From positions 1 to 64,000 of the forward strand of contig NZ_LBNQ01000040.1 of assembly GCF_001005215.1 (NCBI RefSeq): a stretch of 64,000 nucleotides of DNA, read 5' to 3'. Position numbers and translations under genes: made by a program. Below are positions 15,223 to 26,190 of the stretch, in pieces. The notes under the pieces are model-generated. The model was not told the origin of the DNA and did not search any database. It was given only the letters and a program-made list of their open reading frames with translations. Numbering within the stretch: position 1 is the stretch's first letter; every line of letters begins with the position of its first letter. This stretch comes from Lampropedia cohaerens (GTDB lineage Bacteria > Pseudomonadota > Gammaproteobacteria > Burkholderiales > Burkholderiaceae_C).

Positions 15223-15657
<435 letters not shown>

Positions 15658-15764
15658 CGGGATATCAAGCTGGCGCAGTTCATGCCGTTGATCGGCAGCA
15701 CGTGGCCATGCGGACACGGTAGCCTTGCGCGTTGGTTTCAACCATTCCTACAAGTAGTTTCCCC

Positions 15765-16670
15765 ATGGCATTGCCCAGCAAGGTTCGCATCATCGACGTC
15801 GGTCCGCGCGATGGTCTGCAGAATGAAAAACAGATTGTTCCCCCGGAGGTCAAGATTGGCCTGATCGAGCGCCTGGAGCGCGCGGGCCTGCGGGAGATCG
15901 AGGTCACCAGCTTTGTCTCGCCCAAGTGGGTGCCGCAGATGGCGGACAACGCGCAGGTCATGGCCGGGCTGGTGCGCAAACCAGGCGTGCGATATTCCGT
16001 ACTGGTGCCCAACATGAAGGGCTTCGAGGCCGCGCTGGCGGCGCAACCCGACGAGATCGTGGTCTTTGCCTCGGCCAGCGAGGCATTCAGCCAGAAGAAC
16101 ATCAACTGCTCGATCGCCGAGAGCATTGAGCGGTTTGCGCCGGTCGTCGAAGCTGCGCGCGCAGAGGGTATCGCCGTGCGGGGGGCAATGTCCTGCACGG
16201 TGGGCTGCCCCTATGAGGGGGAGGTGGCACCTGCGCAGGTGGCCCATCTGGCCGGGCTGCTCAAGCAGGTGGGGGTGCAGCGCGTTGATGTGGCCGACAC
16301 GATTGGGGTCGGTACGCCGCTGCGGGTGCAAAGGGCGATCGAAGCGGCGCTGAAGCATTTCGATGTGGACGATGTGTCGGGGCACTTTCACGACACCTAT
16401 GGCCAAGGCGTCTCGAATACCTACGCGGCCCTGCAGCTGGGGGTGTGGAACTTCCAGTCCTCCGTGGCGGGGCTGGGCGGCTGCCCCTATGCGAAGGGCG
16501 CAACGGGCAATGTGGCCACCGAGGATGTGGTGTACCTGCTGCATGGGCTGGGCATCGAAACCGGCATCGACCTCGAGCGGCTGGTGGATGCCGCCGAATA
16601 CATCAGTGGTTTTTTGCAGCGCCCGTCCAATTCGCGCACTGGCACCGCAATCGCCAGGCAACGTGGCTGA
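15765..16670 (+). CDS. Hydroxymethylglutaryl-CoA lyase
   Basis: A 301-residue HMGL-like TIM-barrel enzyme cleaving HMG-CoA to acetyl-CoA and acetoacetate, the last step of leucine degradation. Motifs are VGPRDGLQNEKQIVP, VTSFVSPKWVPQMAD, the metal-binding GHFHDTYGQG and the catalytic-Cys loop GLGGCPYAKGATGN. It faces the bkd operon (convergent, 84 bases apart), so leucine catabolic genes flank each other here. Related to 2-isopropylmalate synthases, but the cysteine loop supports HMG-CoA lyase. Confidence 0.93.
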   Translation: MALPSKVRIIDVGPRDGLQNEKQIVPPEVKIGLIERLERAGLREIEVTSFVSPKWVPQMADNAQVMAGLVRKPGVRYSVLVPNMKGFEAALAAQPDEIVVFASASEAFSQKNINCSIAESIERFAPVVEAARAEGIAVRGAMSCTVGCPYEGEVAPAQVAHLAGLLKQVGVQRVDVADTIGVGTPLRVQRAIEAALKHFDVDDVSGHFHDTYGQGVSNTYAALQLGVWNFQSSVAGLGGCPYAKGATGNVATEDVVYLLHGLGIETGIDLERLVDAAEYISGFLQRPSNSRTGTAIARQRG

Positions 16671-16754
16671 CGTCCACGGCGTTGGCGCAGCGCGTCATCT
16701 GCGCTTCTTGGCGCAATGCATGGCGCGGCATGCATTGCGCCCACTGCGTGCACC

Positions 16755-18188
16755 CTAGATATGCAGCGCCTGTCCCAACGCGCGCTGCGCCGCTTCCTGA
16801 ACGGCCTCGCCAAGCGTTGGATGCGCATGGATGGTGTGGGCGACGTCTTCCAGATAGGCACCCATTTCCAGTGACTGCGAGAAGGCCGTGGCCAACTCCG
16901 CGACCTGCCGGCCGACGGCCTGCCAGCCGAGGATGCGGTGGTCGTTGCGGCGTGCAACCACGCGCACAAAACCTTGCGAGTCCTGCAGCGTCATGGCGCG
17001 GCCATTGGCAGCAAATGGGAACTGCGCCGTCAGTGTCGCGTGTCCGGCGGCACTGGCCGCCGCAGGAGACAAGCCGACGCTGACGATTTCTGGATCGGTA
17101 AAACACACCGCAGGAATCTGCGCCGGCGCAAAGCGTCGGTTTTTTCCGCTGATGATCTCGGCCACCATCTCCCCCTGGGCCATGGCGCGGTGCGCGAGCA
17201 TGGGGTCGCCGGTGATGTCGCCAATGGCCCAGACATTTCGCATGCTGGTGCGGCATTGCGTATCGACCTGCACGGCCTGGCCTTGCATAGTCAGGTGCAG
17301 GCTTTCCAGGCGCATGCCGTCAGTACGGGGCCGCCTGCCAGCGGCAACGAGTACCTGATCGGCCTCAAGCGTCATCGTTTCGGCTTGCGCATGGCCTGCT
17401 TGGCGCAAATGCACACGCAGGTGGGCCTGGTCGTCACCGGCGTTCTCCGCAGCGATGGCCTGGTAGCCCAAGTGCAAGACCACGCCAAGGCGCGCGAGCT
17501 GCGTCTGTACGGGGCCGGTTAGCTCCCCATCGTAGCCGGGCAGAATGCGGTCGGCGGCTTCGACGATGTGCACCTGTGCCCCCAGTTTGCGATAGACGGT
17601 GCCCAGTTCCAGTCCGATGTAGCCGCCGCCAAGCACCACCAGCCGCTTGGGCACTTCACGGGGAGACAGCGCTTCGGTTGATGACACGATGCGCTTGCCA
17701 TCGAAAGGCAGTGCCGGGATTTCCACAGGCACGGAGCCGGTAGCCAGCAGCAGGTGATCGCAGTGGATGCGGTGGGTGACTTGGCCGTGGCCGTCCTGCA
17801 CGTCGACGGTTTTGCCATCGACGATCTGGCCCCAACCCTGGATGACCTCAACCTGCTGCCGCTTCAGCAGTGCGGCCACGCCGCCTGTCAGCTGCTGGAC
17901 GATGCCGTCTTTCCACGCGATGGTCTGCGCCAGATCCAGTGATGCCTGGGCAATGCGCAAGCCCAGATGTGAACCGCCTGCTGAAGCCAGCGCCTTCGCG
18001 TGCGCATATTCGTTGGCGGCATGAATCAGCGCCTTGGACGGAATACAGCCGATATTGAGACAGGTGCCACCCAGCGCCTGGGCTTCGATCAGCGTAGTGC
18101 GGATGCCGAGCTGGCCTGCGCGGATGGCTGCCACGTAGCCGCCAGGGCCGCCACCGAGCACCAGCAATTGTGTGTGCGTGGTTTGCAT
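16755..18188 (-). CDS. lpdV: Dihydrolipoyl dehydrogenase (E3 of branched-chain keto-acid dehydrogenase)
   Basis: A 477-residue FAD flavoenzyme that reoxidises the lipoyl arm with NAD+. It has the FAD fingerprint [20 protein letters not shown], the redox disulfide [15 protein letters not shown], the NAD-binding [20 protein letters not shown], and the C-terminal active-site His-Glu in [15 protein letters not shown]. The ATG at 18188 lies four bases after the E2 stop, placing it last in the four-gene operon, so it probably serves this complex specifically. Confidence 0.95.
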   Translation of the reverse strand: MQTTHTQLLVLGGGPGGYVAAIRAGQLGIRTTLIEAQALGGTCLNIGCIPSKALIHAANEYAHAKALASAGGSHLGLRIAQASLDLAQTIAWKDGIVQQLTGGVAALLKRQQVEVIQGWGQIVDGKTVDVQDGHGQVTHRIHCDHLLLATGSVPVEIPALPFDGKRIVSSTEALSPREVPKRLVVLGGGYIGLELGTVYRKLGAQVHIVEAADRILPGYDGELTGPVQTQLARLGVVLHLGYQAIAAENAGDDQAHLRVHLRQAGHAQAETMTLEADQVLVAAGRRPRTDGMRLESLHLTMQGQAVQVDTQCRTSMRNVWAIGDITGDPMLAHRAMAQGEMVAEIISGKNRRFAPAQIPAVCFTDPEIVSVGLSPAAASAAGHATLTAQFPFAANGRAMTLQDSQGFVRVVARRNDHRILGWQAVGRQVAELATAFSQSLEMGAYLEDVAHTIHAHPTLGEAVQEAAQRALGQALHI

Positions 18189-18192
18189 GGTT

Positions 18193-19515
18193 TTAATCGA
18201 TCCAAAGTGTTGCAGGCGTCTCGAGCAGGGTACGCATGGCCTGAATGAAGCGCGCCGCGTCCATTCCGTCGACCACACGATGATCGAACGAGGATGACAG
18301 GTTCATGGTCTTGCGCACGACGATCTGACCGCCCAGTACCACTGGTTTTTCAACCACGCGGTTGACTCCGACGATGGCCACTTCCGGATGGTTGATGACC
18401 GGCGTACTGACAATACCGCCCAGTGCACCGAGGCTGGTGAGTGTGATGGTCGAGCCGCTGAGCTCTTCCCGGCGCGCCTTGCCGGCACGGGCAGCCTCGG
18501 CAAGGCGAAGGATCTCCGCAGCGTTGCCCCACAGGTCACGCGACTCGGCGTGGCGCAGCACCGGCACCACAAGGCCGCTGTCCGTCTGCGTGGCCACTCC
18601 CAGGTGCACGCCTTCATAACGTGTGACGACGCCTGCATCGTCGTCAAAGCGCGCATTGATCTGGGGAAATTCGCGCAACGCCATGACCATGGCGCGGATG
18701 ATGAAGGGCAGCATTGTCAGCTTGCCGCGCGTTGCCGCGTGGCGGACGTTGAGCGTGTGCCGCGTGGCTTCCAGCTCCGTGACGTCGACCTCCTCCACAT
18801 AGGTGAAGTGGGGAATGCGGCGCTTGGCCTGCTGCATTTTTTCGGCGATCTTGCGCCGCAGTCCGATTACCGGCACCTCCGTCTGGCCCATGCGGGGGGC
18901 GTACTGTGTCAGGCAGGCGTTCAAGGCCGAGCCCTGCTGCTGCGCCTGCAGATAGGCGTCCAGGTCCTCATGCAGGATGCGGCCGTGCGGGCCACTGCCT
19001 GGCACAAACTGCAAGGCAATGCCCAGATCCCAGGCTCGGCGGCGCACCGCAGGAGAGGCAAGTGGCGTTTCACCTGGTGTCCGCTGCGTTGTGGAGGGGG
19101 CGGCAGCAGGTGCTGCTCGCGGGGGAGATACCGCTGTCGCCGCCGATGCGGCAGGCACTGGGGTGGCCGCTGGTGTCACTACCGCAGGCGTTGACCGCGG
19201 TTCTTGCGCGCCAGCCTTCTCAGGCGGCGCATCGCCTGTTGCTGCGGTATTGGCATCGACATTGCCGGGGCCGTCTACTTCCAGGCGTATCAGTTCCGCG
19301 CCGACAGCAATCATTTCCCCCAACTGGCCGCCCAGTGCCAGGACTCTTCCAGCGACAGGGGAGGGAATCTCGACCGCCGCCTTGTCTGTCATGACCTCGG
19401 CCAGGTTCTGGTCTTCCTGGACGACATCCCCGACCTGAACATGCCATGCTACAAGCTCGACTTCTGCAATGCCTTCACCAATGTCCGGCATCTTGATGCT
19501 GTGAATGCCCATCAT
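18193..19515 (-). CDS. bkdB: Branched-chain keto-acid dehydrogenase E2 (dihydrolipoyl acyltransferase)
   Basis: A 440-residue E2 core. The lipoyl domain (residues about 5-80) carries the lipoylated lysine in [15 protein letters not shown] long Ala/Pro-rich linker is followed by the peripheral-subunit binding domain ([20 protein letters not shown]), and the acyltransferase domain ends with [20 protein letters not shown] bearing the catalytic His and Asp. It transfers branched acyl groups to CoA. Its ATG overlaps the E1-beta stop as ATGA; a second ATG three bases on is an alternative start. Confidence 0.95.
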   Translation of the reverse strand: MMGIHSIKMPDIGEGIAEVELVAWHVQVGDVVQEDQNLAEVMTDKAAVEIPSPVAGRVLALGGQLGEMIAVGAELIRLEVDGPGNVDANTAATGDAPPEKAGAQEPRSTPAVVTPAATPVPAASAATAVSPPRAAPAAAPSTTQRTPGETPLASPAVRRRAWDLGIALQFVPGSGPHGRILHEDLDAYLQAQQQGSALNACLTQYAPRMGQTEVPVIGLRRKIAEKMQQAKRRIPHFTYVEEVDVTELEATRHTLNVRHAATRGKLTMLPFIIRAMVMALREFPQINARFDDDAGVVTRYEGVHLGVATQTDSGLVVPVLRHAESRDLWGNAAEILRLAEAARAGKARREELSGSTITLTSLGALGGIVSTPVINHPEVAIVGVNRVVEKPVVLGGQIVVRKTMNLSSSFDHRVVDGMDAARFIQAMRTLLETPATLWID

Positions 19516-20525
19516 GCCTCCATCACTTCTCTGAGTGCCTCGCCAACCCGAGTGGGGCCGGGAAAGTACGACCATTCCTGTGCATGCGGGTAGGGGATAT
19601 CCCAGCCCGTTACCCGCACAATGGGCGCTTCAAGGTGGTAGAAGCAGTGCTCCTGCACGAGCGCCAGCAGTTCGGCACCGAAGCCGCTGGTACGCGTTGC
19701 CTCATGAACGATGACGCAGCGGCGGGTTTTCTGCACCGATTGCACCACCGTGGGCAAATCCATCGGCCAGAGGCTGCGCAGGTCGATGATCTCAGCATCC
19801 ACGCCGGTTTCGGCCGCGGCCGTTTCTGCCACGAACACCATCGTGCCGTAGGCAATGACCGTGACGTCCTGACCCGGACGCGCGATTCGGGCCGACTCCA
19901 GCGGCACGGTGTAATGCCCCTCCGGCACCTCGCCCAGGGCGTGCTTGGACCAGGGCACGACGGGCTTTTCGTGGTGACCGTCGAACGGTCCGTTGTAGAG
20001 CCGCTTGGGTTCGAGAAAGACTACCGGATCGTTGTTCTCGATGGCGGCGATCAGCAGACCCTTGGCGTCATAGGGATTGCTGGGCATGACCGTGCGGATG
20101 CCACAGGTGTGGGTAAACAGCGCCTCGGGGCTTTGGCTGTGCGTTTGCCCGCCGTAAATGCCGCCGCCGCAGGGCATGCGGATCACCATCGGTGCCGTGA
20201 AGTCGCCCGCCGAGCGGTAGCGCAGCCGGGCCGCCTCGGACATGATCTGGTCCAGTGCCGGGTACACGTAGTCGGCAAACTGCACTTCCACGACCGGCCG
20301 CAGGCCGTAGGCAGCCATGCCAACGCCGGCACCGACGATGCCGCTTTCCGTGATGGGCGCATCGAAGACGCGGCTTGCGCCGTACTTGGCCTGCAGTCCG
20401 TCGGTGCAGCGAAATACCCCGCCGAAATAGCCCACATCCTCTCCGAAGACCACGACGTCGGGATCGCGCTCAAGCATCACATCCATGGCCGAGCGCAAGG
20501 CCTGAATCATTGTCATCTTGGTCAT
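19512..20525 (-). CDS. bkdA2: 2-oxoisovalerate dehydrogenase E1 beta subunit
   Basis: A 337-residue transketolase-like E1 beta subunit: MTKMTMIQALRSAMDVMLER, VVFGEDVGYFGGVFRCTDGL, DAPITESGIVGAGVGMAAYG and the C-terminal AAETGVDAEIIDLRSLWPMD. It pairs with E1 alpha to decarboxylate the 2-keto acids of Leu, Ile and Val. It starts two bases after the E1-alpha stop and ends overlapping E2, i.e. tightly coupled in the bkd operon. Confidence 0.95.
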   Translation of the reverse strand: MTKMTMIQALRSAMDVMLERDPDVVVFGEDVGYFGGVFRCTDGLQAKYGASRVFDAPITESGIVGAGVGMAAYGLRPVVEVQFADYVYPALDQIMSEAARLRYRSAGDFTAPMVIRMPCGGGIYGGQTHSQSPEALFTHTCGIRTVMPSNPYDAKGLLIAAIENNDPVVFLEPKRLYNGPFDGHHEKPVVPWSKHALGEVPEGHYTVPLESARIARPGQDVTVIAYGTMVFVAETAAAETGVDAEIIDLRSLWPMDLPTVVQSVQKTRRCVIVHEATRTSGFGAELLALVQEHCFYHLEAPIVRVTGWDIPYPHAQEWSYFPGPTRVGEALREVMEA

Positions 20526-20527
20526 GC

Positions 20528-22173
<1,646 letters not shown>

Positions 22174-23172
22174 TCAGGCGCCTCGAAGCCCTTGCCGTGC
22201 CGTGAATAGACCGAGGCTGGTGCGTGCCTGCTCGCTGATCTCGCCGGGCAACGTCGACCATGGCAGGCTGCCGAGAATCCGCAGCTTGCCCCTGGATGTC
22301 AGGTGCAGGACAGGGATGGGATAGGGCTTGCCATCAGCATCCAGCACCGCAGCTACCAGCGGATGGTTGATATCGGCCGTGCGTCGCAGCACCAGCGCCA
22401 CCTCCTGCGTTTCAAGCTTGACCAGCGTGCCAGGCGGGTACAGGCCGACGGTGCTGGCAAGCACCTTGCCGATTTCATCCTGCGGATCGAACCGCTGGCC
22501 CATGATGGCGCGCAGCGAGTCGGCCACTGTGCGTCCCGGGCGGGACTTGCGTGGGCTGATCATGGCCGCATAGCGGTCGATGGAGGCGAGCACCCGGGTC
22601 AATTGTCCGGATAGGGGCAGCGCCGCCAATGCCTCTTCGTCGGGCGGCGGCGTATGGTGGTTGCGCACGACATCGAGCCACAGTGCGTCGTTGACGCCCA
22701 GTTCGGCCAGCAAGGTGGCCCCGCGCGCAGCATGGGTGCGAATCTGTTCGTCCTGCGAAGCGCTGGGGCGTTCTGTTTGCAGTGCGAGCGTGTCCTGCAG
22801 CTCAGTCATCGCGATGTTCATCGTCAACGCTGCATGGGTCAGTGTCTTGCGCGCTGCCAGCGATAGCGGCAGGTTGGCCGAGGCAATCAGGCACAACACA
22901 CCACACACCAGTGCGTGCGAGCCGCTATAACCGACCGTGGAAGTGGCGGCAAGCTGAAACATCATGAAAAGGGCGGTGTCGCTGTCGTGCGAGACCACTC
23001 GCTCCAGATTGGTGCGAAAGGCGTCGATAGTGTGTGGGAAATCGGCCACTGTGTGCGGCGTGCGCAGTAGCCGGTGCAGCGCCTGTTCCGCCTGGCTCCA
23101 CTGCCGCACCAGCATGATGTAGTCGTCCTTTGAGAGCAGCCCGGGAGTGCCCGGAGGTGGCGCATTGGTCAT
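22174..23172 (-). CDS. Degenerate HD-GYP-domain protein
   Basis: A 332-residue protein whose middle (residues about 90-235) follows the HD-GYP layout: LTHAALTMNIAMTELQD where active enzymes have HD-x-G-K, THAARGATLLAELGV for the H-x-x-x-G helix, VVRNHHTPP for the HHE motif, and SIDRYAAMISPRKSRPGR for the R-I-x-x-x-A-D-x-Y-D-A-M region. The HD aspartate, the GYP triplet and several metal ligands are missing, so cyclic-di-GMP hydrolysis is unlikely; a binding or scaffold role is possible. It starts 17 bases downstream of the aspartic protease gene and is probably co-transcribed with it. Confidence 0.7.
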   Translation of the reverse strand: MTNAPPPGTPGLLSKDDYIMLVRQWSQAEQALHRLLRTPHTVADFPHTIDAFRTNLERVVSHDSDTALFMMFQLAATSTVGYSGSHALVCGVLCLIASANLPLSLAARKTLTHAALTMNIAMTELQDTLALQTERPSASQDEQIRTHAARGATLLAELGVNDALWLDVVRNHHTPPPDEEALAALPLSGQLTRVLASIDRYAAMISPRKSRPGRTVADSLRAIMGQRFDPQDEIGKVLASTVGLYPPGTLVKLETQEVALVLRRTADINHPLVAAVLDADGKPYPIPVLHLTSRGKLRILGSLPWSTLPGEISEQARTSLGLFTARQGLRGA

Positions 23173-23189
23173 GGCAGAGGGAGCAGTGT

Positions 23190-23834
23190 TCAGGGCGATG
23201 TCAGCACCATGGTGTTGGCATCGCGCGTGAGGCGGTAGTGATTGAGAAATGAATTGCCCAGCAGCACGAAGGGCATGGCCTGCTGGATGACGGCAGCGCG
23301 CACATTGGACTGGCGCAACGCGCCCACGCGCACTTCGGCCAACGTGACCAACCAGCCGGTGGTTTGCCCGTTGGCAGTGCGGATTCTGGTCGGCTCTCCG
23401 TCCGTATAGGCAATCTTCAGCCGCGAAGCCGTCTGCTGGTCCAGCGCAATCGTGGAGGCGCCGGTGTCGACGAGAAAGTGCACGGGTTGGCCGTTGATCT
23501 GGCCATCGGCGAAATAATGGCCGCCATCGGCGGCCTGCAGGCGCACGCTGTGGGCGGGTGCGTCCAGCCGCGTTGGCGTTGCACCCACGCGCATCTGTAC
23601 GGGCTGACCGTGGATGCGCACCGTGGCCAGATCACCCTGCACCTGCAGCAGTTGCACGCCCGCCAGGCTCTCGCCCTTGCGCAGCGTGCGTGGCGCGCTG
23701 CCGTCGACCATGATGATGGCGCGGTCGTTGCCGATGGTGCCCACCACACGCACGTCCTGTGCGCCGGCACTGCCAGTGCACAGCGCCAGGGCCAGGCAGC
23801 ACAGGCGCATGCGATTGCAGGACATCGGTCGCAC
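23190..23834 (-). CDS. Periplasmic retroviral-type aspartic protease (clan AA)
   Basis: About 214 residues. The start has a signal peptide (MRLCCLALALCTGSAGAQ within the first 30 residues). The protease domain has FLVDTGASTIALDQQTASRL with the catalytic D-T-G, and a C-terminal FVLLGNSFLNHYRL flap partner, as in the TIGR02281 family. The GTG at 23834 is chosen because AAGGAGG precedes it by five bases; an ATG at 23849 is upstream of that ribosome site, and ATGs at 23825 and 23810 are downstream. The physiological substrate is unknown. Confidence 0.85.
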   Translation of the reverse strand: MRPMSCNRMRLCCLALALCTGSAGAQDVRVVGTIGNDRAIIMVDGSAPRTLRKGESLAGVQLLQVQGDLATVRIHGQPVQMRVGATPTRLDAPAHSVRLQAADGGHYFADGQINGQPVHFLVDTGASTIALDQQTASRLKIAYTDGEPTRIRTANGQTTGWLVTLAEVRVGALRQSNVRAAVIQQAMPFVLLGNSFLNHYRLTRDANTMVLTSP

Positions 23835-23845
23835 GCCTGCCTCCT

Positions 23846-24331
23846 TCAATCGCGGAAATTGTTGAACGACAGTGGCACGTCGGCCACTTCCTTGCGGATC
23901 AACGCCATGGCCGCTTGCAGATCATCGCGTTTGGCACCGGAGATGCGCACGGCATCGCCCTGAATGGCCGCCTGCACCTTCATCTTGCTGTCCTTGATCA
24001 GTTTCTGGATCTTCTTGGCCAGCGTGCTGTCGATGCCGTTCTTGACCTTGACCTGCTGCTTGAGCCTGTCGCCGCCGATCTTCTGGGGCTTTTCGATGTC
24101 GAGAAAGCGCACGTCCACATTGCGTTTGGTGAGCTTGTTGCGCAGGATGTCCTCGACCTGCTGCAACTGGAACGCGGAGTCGCCAAAGAGCGTGATCTCC
24201 TTGTCCTTGAGTTCGATGCCGGCAGAGGTGCCCTTGAAATCAAAGCGGGTGGCAATTTCCTTGGCGGCATTGTCGACGGCGTTGCGCACCTCGACGAAAT
24301 CGGCTTCCAGTACGGTGTCAAAAGAAGGCAT
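23846..24331 (-). CDS. yajQ: YajQ-family nucleotide/cyclic-di-GMP-binding protein
   Basis: A 161-residue YajQ protein: [59 protein letters not shown] and the ending [11 protein letters not shown] are near-invariant in the family. Members have two ferredoxin-like folds, bind RNA/nucleotides and in some species act as cyclic-di-GMP effectors. It diverges from murB with 121 bases between the starts. Confidence 0.96.
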   Translation of the reverse strand: MPSFDTVLEADFVEVRNAVDNAAKEIATRFDFKGTSAGIELKDKEITLFGDSAFQLQQVEDILRNKLTKRNVDVRFLDIEKPQKIGGDRLKQQVKVKNGIDSTLAKKIQKLIKDSKMKVQAAIQGDAVRISGAKRDDLQAAMALIRKEVADVPLSFNNFRD

Positions 24332-24452
24332 GGCAAATGGCGTCTCTGGCGCATGCAGTCAACGATTGCCGCGCGCTGTAAAAAAGCGTAATGCAATTTG
24401 GATGATACCTACTGCCGCGCAGCGGCACCACCACGGTGGGACAATTGCAGCC

Positions 24453-25631
24453 ATGTTAGTGGAAAAAAACGTACCGCTGCGGCCGTACAACACGTTTGGC
24501 ATTGCTGCCAAGGCATTGGCGCTTGTGCGGGTGCGCAGTTTGGAGGATTTGCAGTCCTTCTCGCGACTGTGGCGCCAGCAGCGTGCTGCTGCCACGGCGC
24601 CTGCCCGGCGTATCGCACCGCAATGGGAGCCGCTGGTGCTCGGCGGCGGCAGCAACATTGTGCTGACTGGCGACGTGCGCCGTCCAGTACTGAAAATGGA
24701 GATGTCGGGTCGGCGCGTGTTGCGCGAGGATGCCCAGGGCTGGCTGATCGAAGCCGGCGCGGGCGAACGTTGGCACGAACTGGTGCGCTGGACGGTCGAA
24801 CAGGGCATGCCGGGGCTGGAGAACATGGCCCTCATTCCCGGCACCGTGGGGGCAGCGCCGGTGCAGAACATCGGCGCCTATGGCGTCGAACTCAAGGATC
24901 GCCTGCACAGTCTTGACGCATTCGACCTCTGGACTGGCAGGACGTTCACGCTGACAGCCGCGCAATGCGGATTCAGCTATAGGGATTCCGTATTCAAGCA
25001 CCCGGCGCGCCCGGCGGCAGGCCGCACCACACCAGTGGCCGATGCCGGACTGGTCCGTGCCACCGAGCAGGACGTCGCGCCGCCGCCGGAGGAGGAACTG
25101 GTGCCTTCCATGGGCCTGGGGGGGCGCGCGGTAATTACGCACGTGCGGCTTTGGTTGCCCAAGGCCTGGCAGCCGGTGCTCGGCTACCACGATCTGGAGC
25201 GCTACCGCGCCATGACCGGTGTGGCGGCGCCGACGTCGCGCCAGATCTTCGAGTGGGTGGTGGCAATCCGTCGCGACAAGTTGCCCGATCCTGCGGTCAT
25301 CGGCAATGTCGGCAGTTTTTTCAAGAATCCGACGGTGACGCAGGACCAGTGCCGCGACATCATCGCCCGTGAACCCAAGATCGTGCACTATCCGCTGCCC
25401 GACGGCAGTGTGAAGCTGGCGGCGGGCTGGCTCATCGATGCCTGCGGCTGGAAGGGTAAGTCCGTGGGCAATGCCGGCGTCTATGCGCGTCAGGCACTGG
25501 TGCTCGTCAATCTCGGGCACGGCGAGTCCAGCGCCACGGGCGGTGAGGTCATGACGCTGGCCAAGGCCATTCAGACCAGCGTTTACGAGCGCTACGGCAT
25601 CCGGCTGGAGCCGGAACCCATCGTGGTGTGA
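24453..25631 (+). CDS. murB: UDP-N-acetylenolpyruvoylglucosamine reductase
   Basis: A 392-residue FAD enzyme completing UDP-MurNAc synthesis in the cytosol. It has RPYNTFGIAAKALA, LVLGGGSNIVLTGDVRRPVL, LIPGTVGAAPVQNIGAYGVE with the catalytic-type segment, CGFSYRDSVFK, and GNVGSFFKNP with the proton-donating serine. It is longer than E. coli MurB (about 342 residues) because of an Ala/Pro/Glu-rich insertion after the SYRDSVFK motif (residues about 190-220). The start at 24453 gives MLVEKNVPLRPYNTF, as in the family. Confidence 0.95.
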   Translation: MLVEKNVPLRPYNTFGIAAKALALVRVRSLEDLQSFSRLWRQQRAAATAPARRIAPQWEPLVLGGGSNIVLTGDVRRPVLKMEMSGRRVLREDAQGWLIEAGAGERWHELVRWTVEQGMPGLENMALIPGTVGAAPVQNIGAYGVELKDRLHSLDAFDLWTGRTFTLTAAQCGFSYRDSVFKHPARPAAGRTTPVADAGLVRATEQDVAPPPEEELVPSMGLGGRAVITHVRLWLPKAWQPVLGYHDLERYRAMTGVAAPTSRQIFEWVVAIRRDKLPDPAVIGNVGSFFKNPTVTQDQCRDIIAREPKIVHYPLPDGSVKLAAGWLIDACGWKGKSVGNAGVYARQALVLVNLGHGESSATGGEVMTLAKAIQTSVYERYGIRLEPEPIVV

Positions 25632-25657
25632 GCTTTTCGATATCTGCGATTTCAGCC

Positions 25658-26041
25658 ATGCAATCTTCCCATTCCATCGCCGTGACGCTGTACGGCATTC
25701 CCAACTGTGACACTGTCAAGAAGAGCCGTGCCTGGTTTGCCGATCGCGGCGTCGAGGTGGCGTTTCACGACTTCAAGAAAGCCGGCCTTGATGACGCCGT
25801 GCTGCGGGAGTGGCTGCGCACGCTGGGTGCGCAGCAGCTGCTGAACCGGCGCGGCACCACGTGGCGCAAGCTGACGCCGCAGCAGCAGGCCAGTGCCGCG
25901 CATGACGCGGGTGTGGCCGCGTTGCTGCTGGCGCAGACCAGCTTGATCAAGCGCCCGGTCGTGCGTCTGGAGGTGGACGGCAAGACGCATTACACCGTCG
26001 GGCACGTGCCCGAGGTGTGGCAGACGTTGCTGCAGGACTGA
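25658..26041 (+). CDS. ArsC/Spx-like (YffB) thioredoxin-fold protein
   Basis: A 127-residue ArsC-family protein: VTLYGIPNCDTVKKSRAWF with a single conserved cysteine, then LNRRGTTWRKL and the ending LIKRPVVRLEVDGKTHYTVG. Proteins of this YffB/Spx-like subgroup are annotated as arsenate-reductase related but usually lack evidence for arsenate reduction; a glutathione-dependent reductase role is plausible. It lies 26 bases after murB, likely in the same transcript. Confidence 0.88.
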   Translation: MQSSHSIAVTLYGIPNCDTVKKSRAWFADRGVEVAFHDFKKAGLDDAVLREWLRTLGAQQLLNRRGTTWRKLTPQQQASAAHDAGVAALLLAQTSLIKRPVVRLEVDGKTHYTVGHVPEVWQTLLQD

Positions 26042-26190
26042 ACACTTGCGTTTGCACCTATGGGAGCGAACCTGTTCACGATCATCTTCCTCGCCGCATT
26101 CCCGCGCCAGGGAATGCGATGCAGGCAGCACGCCGACCGCAAGCCACGCTATCCTACGGCCTGATTGCCATTGCGAGCGTAAACAGGTGC

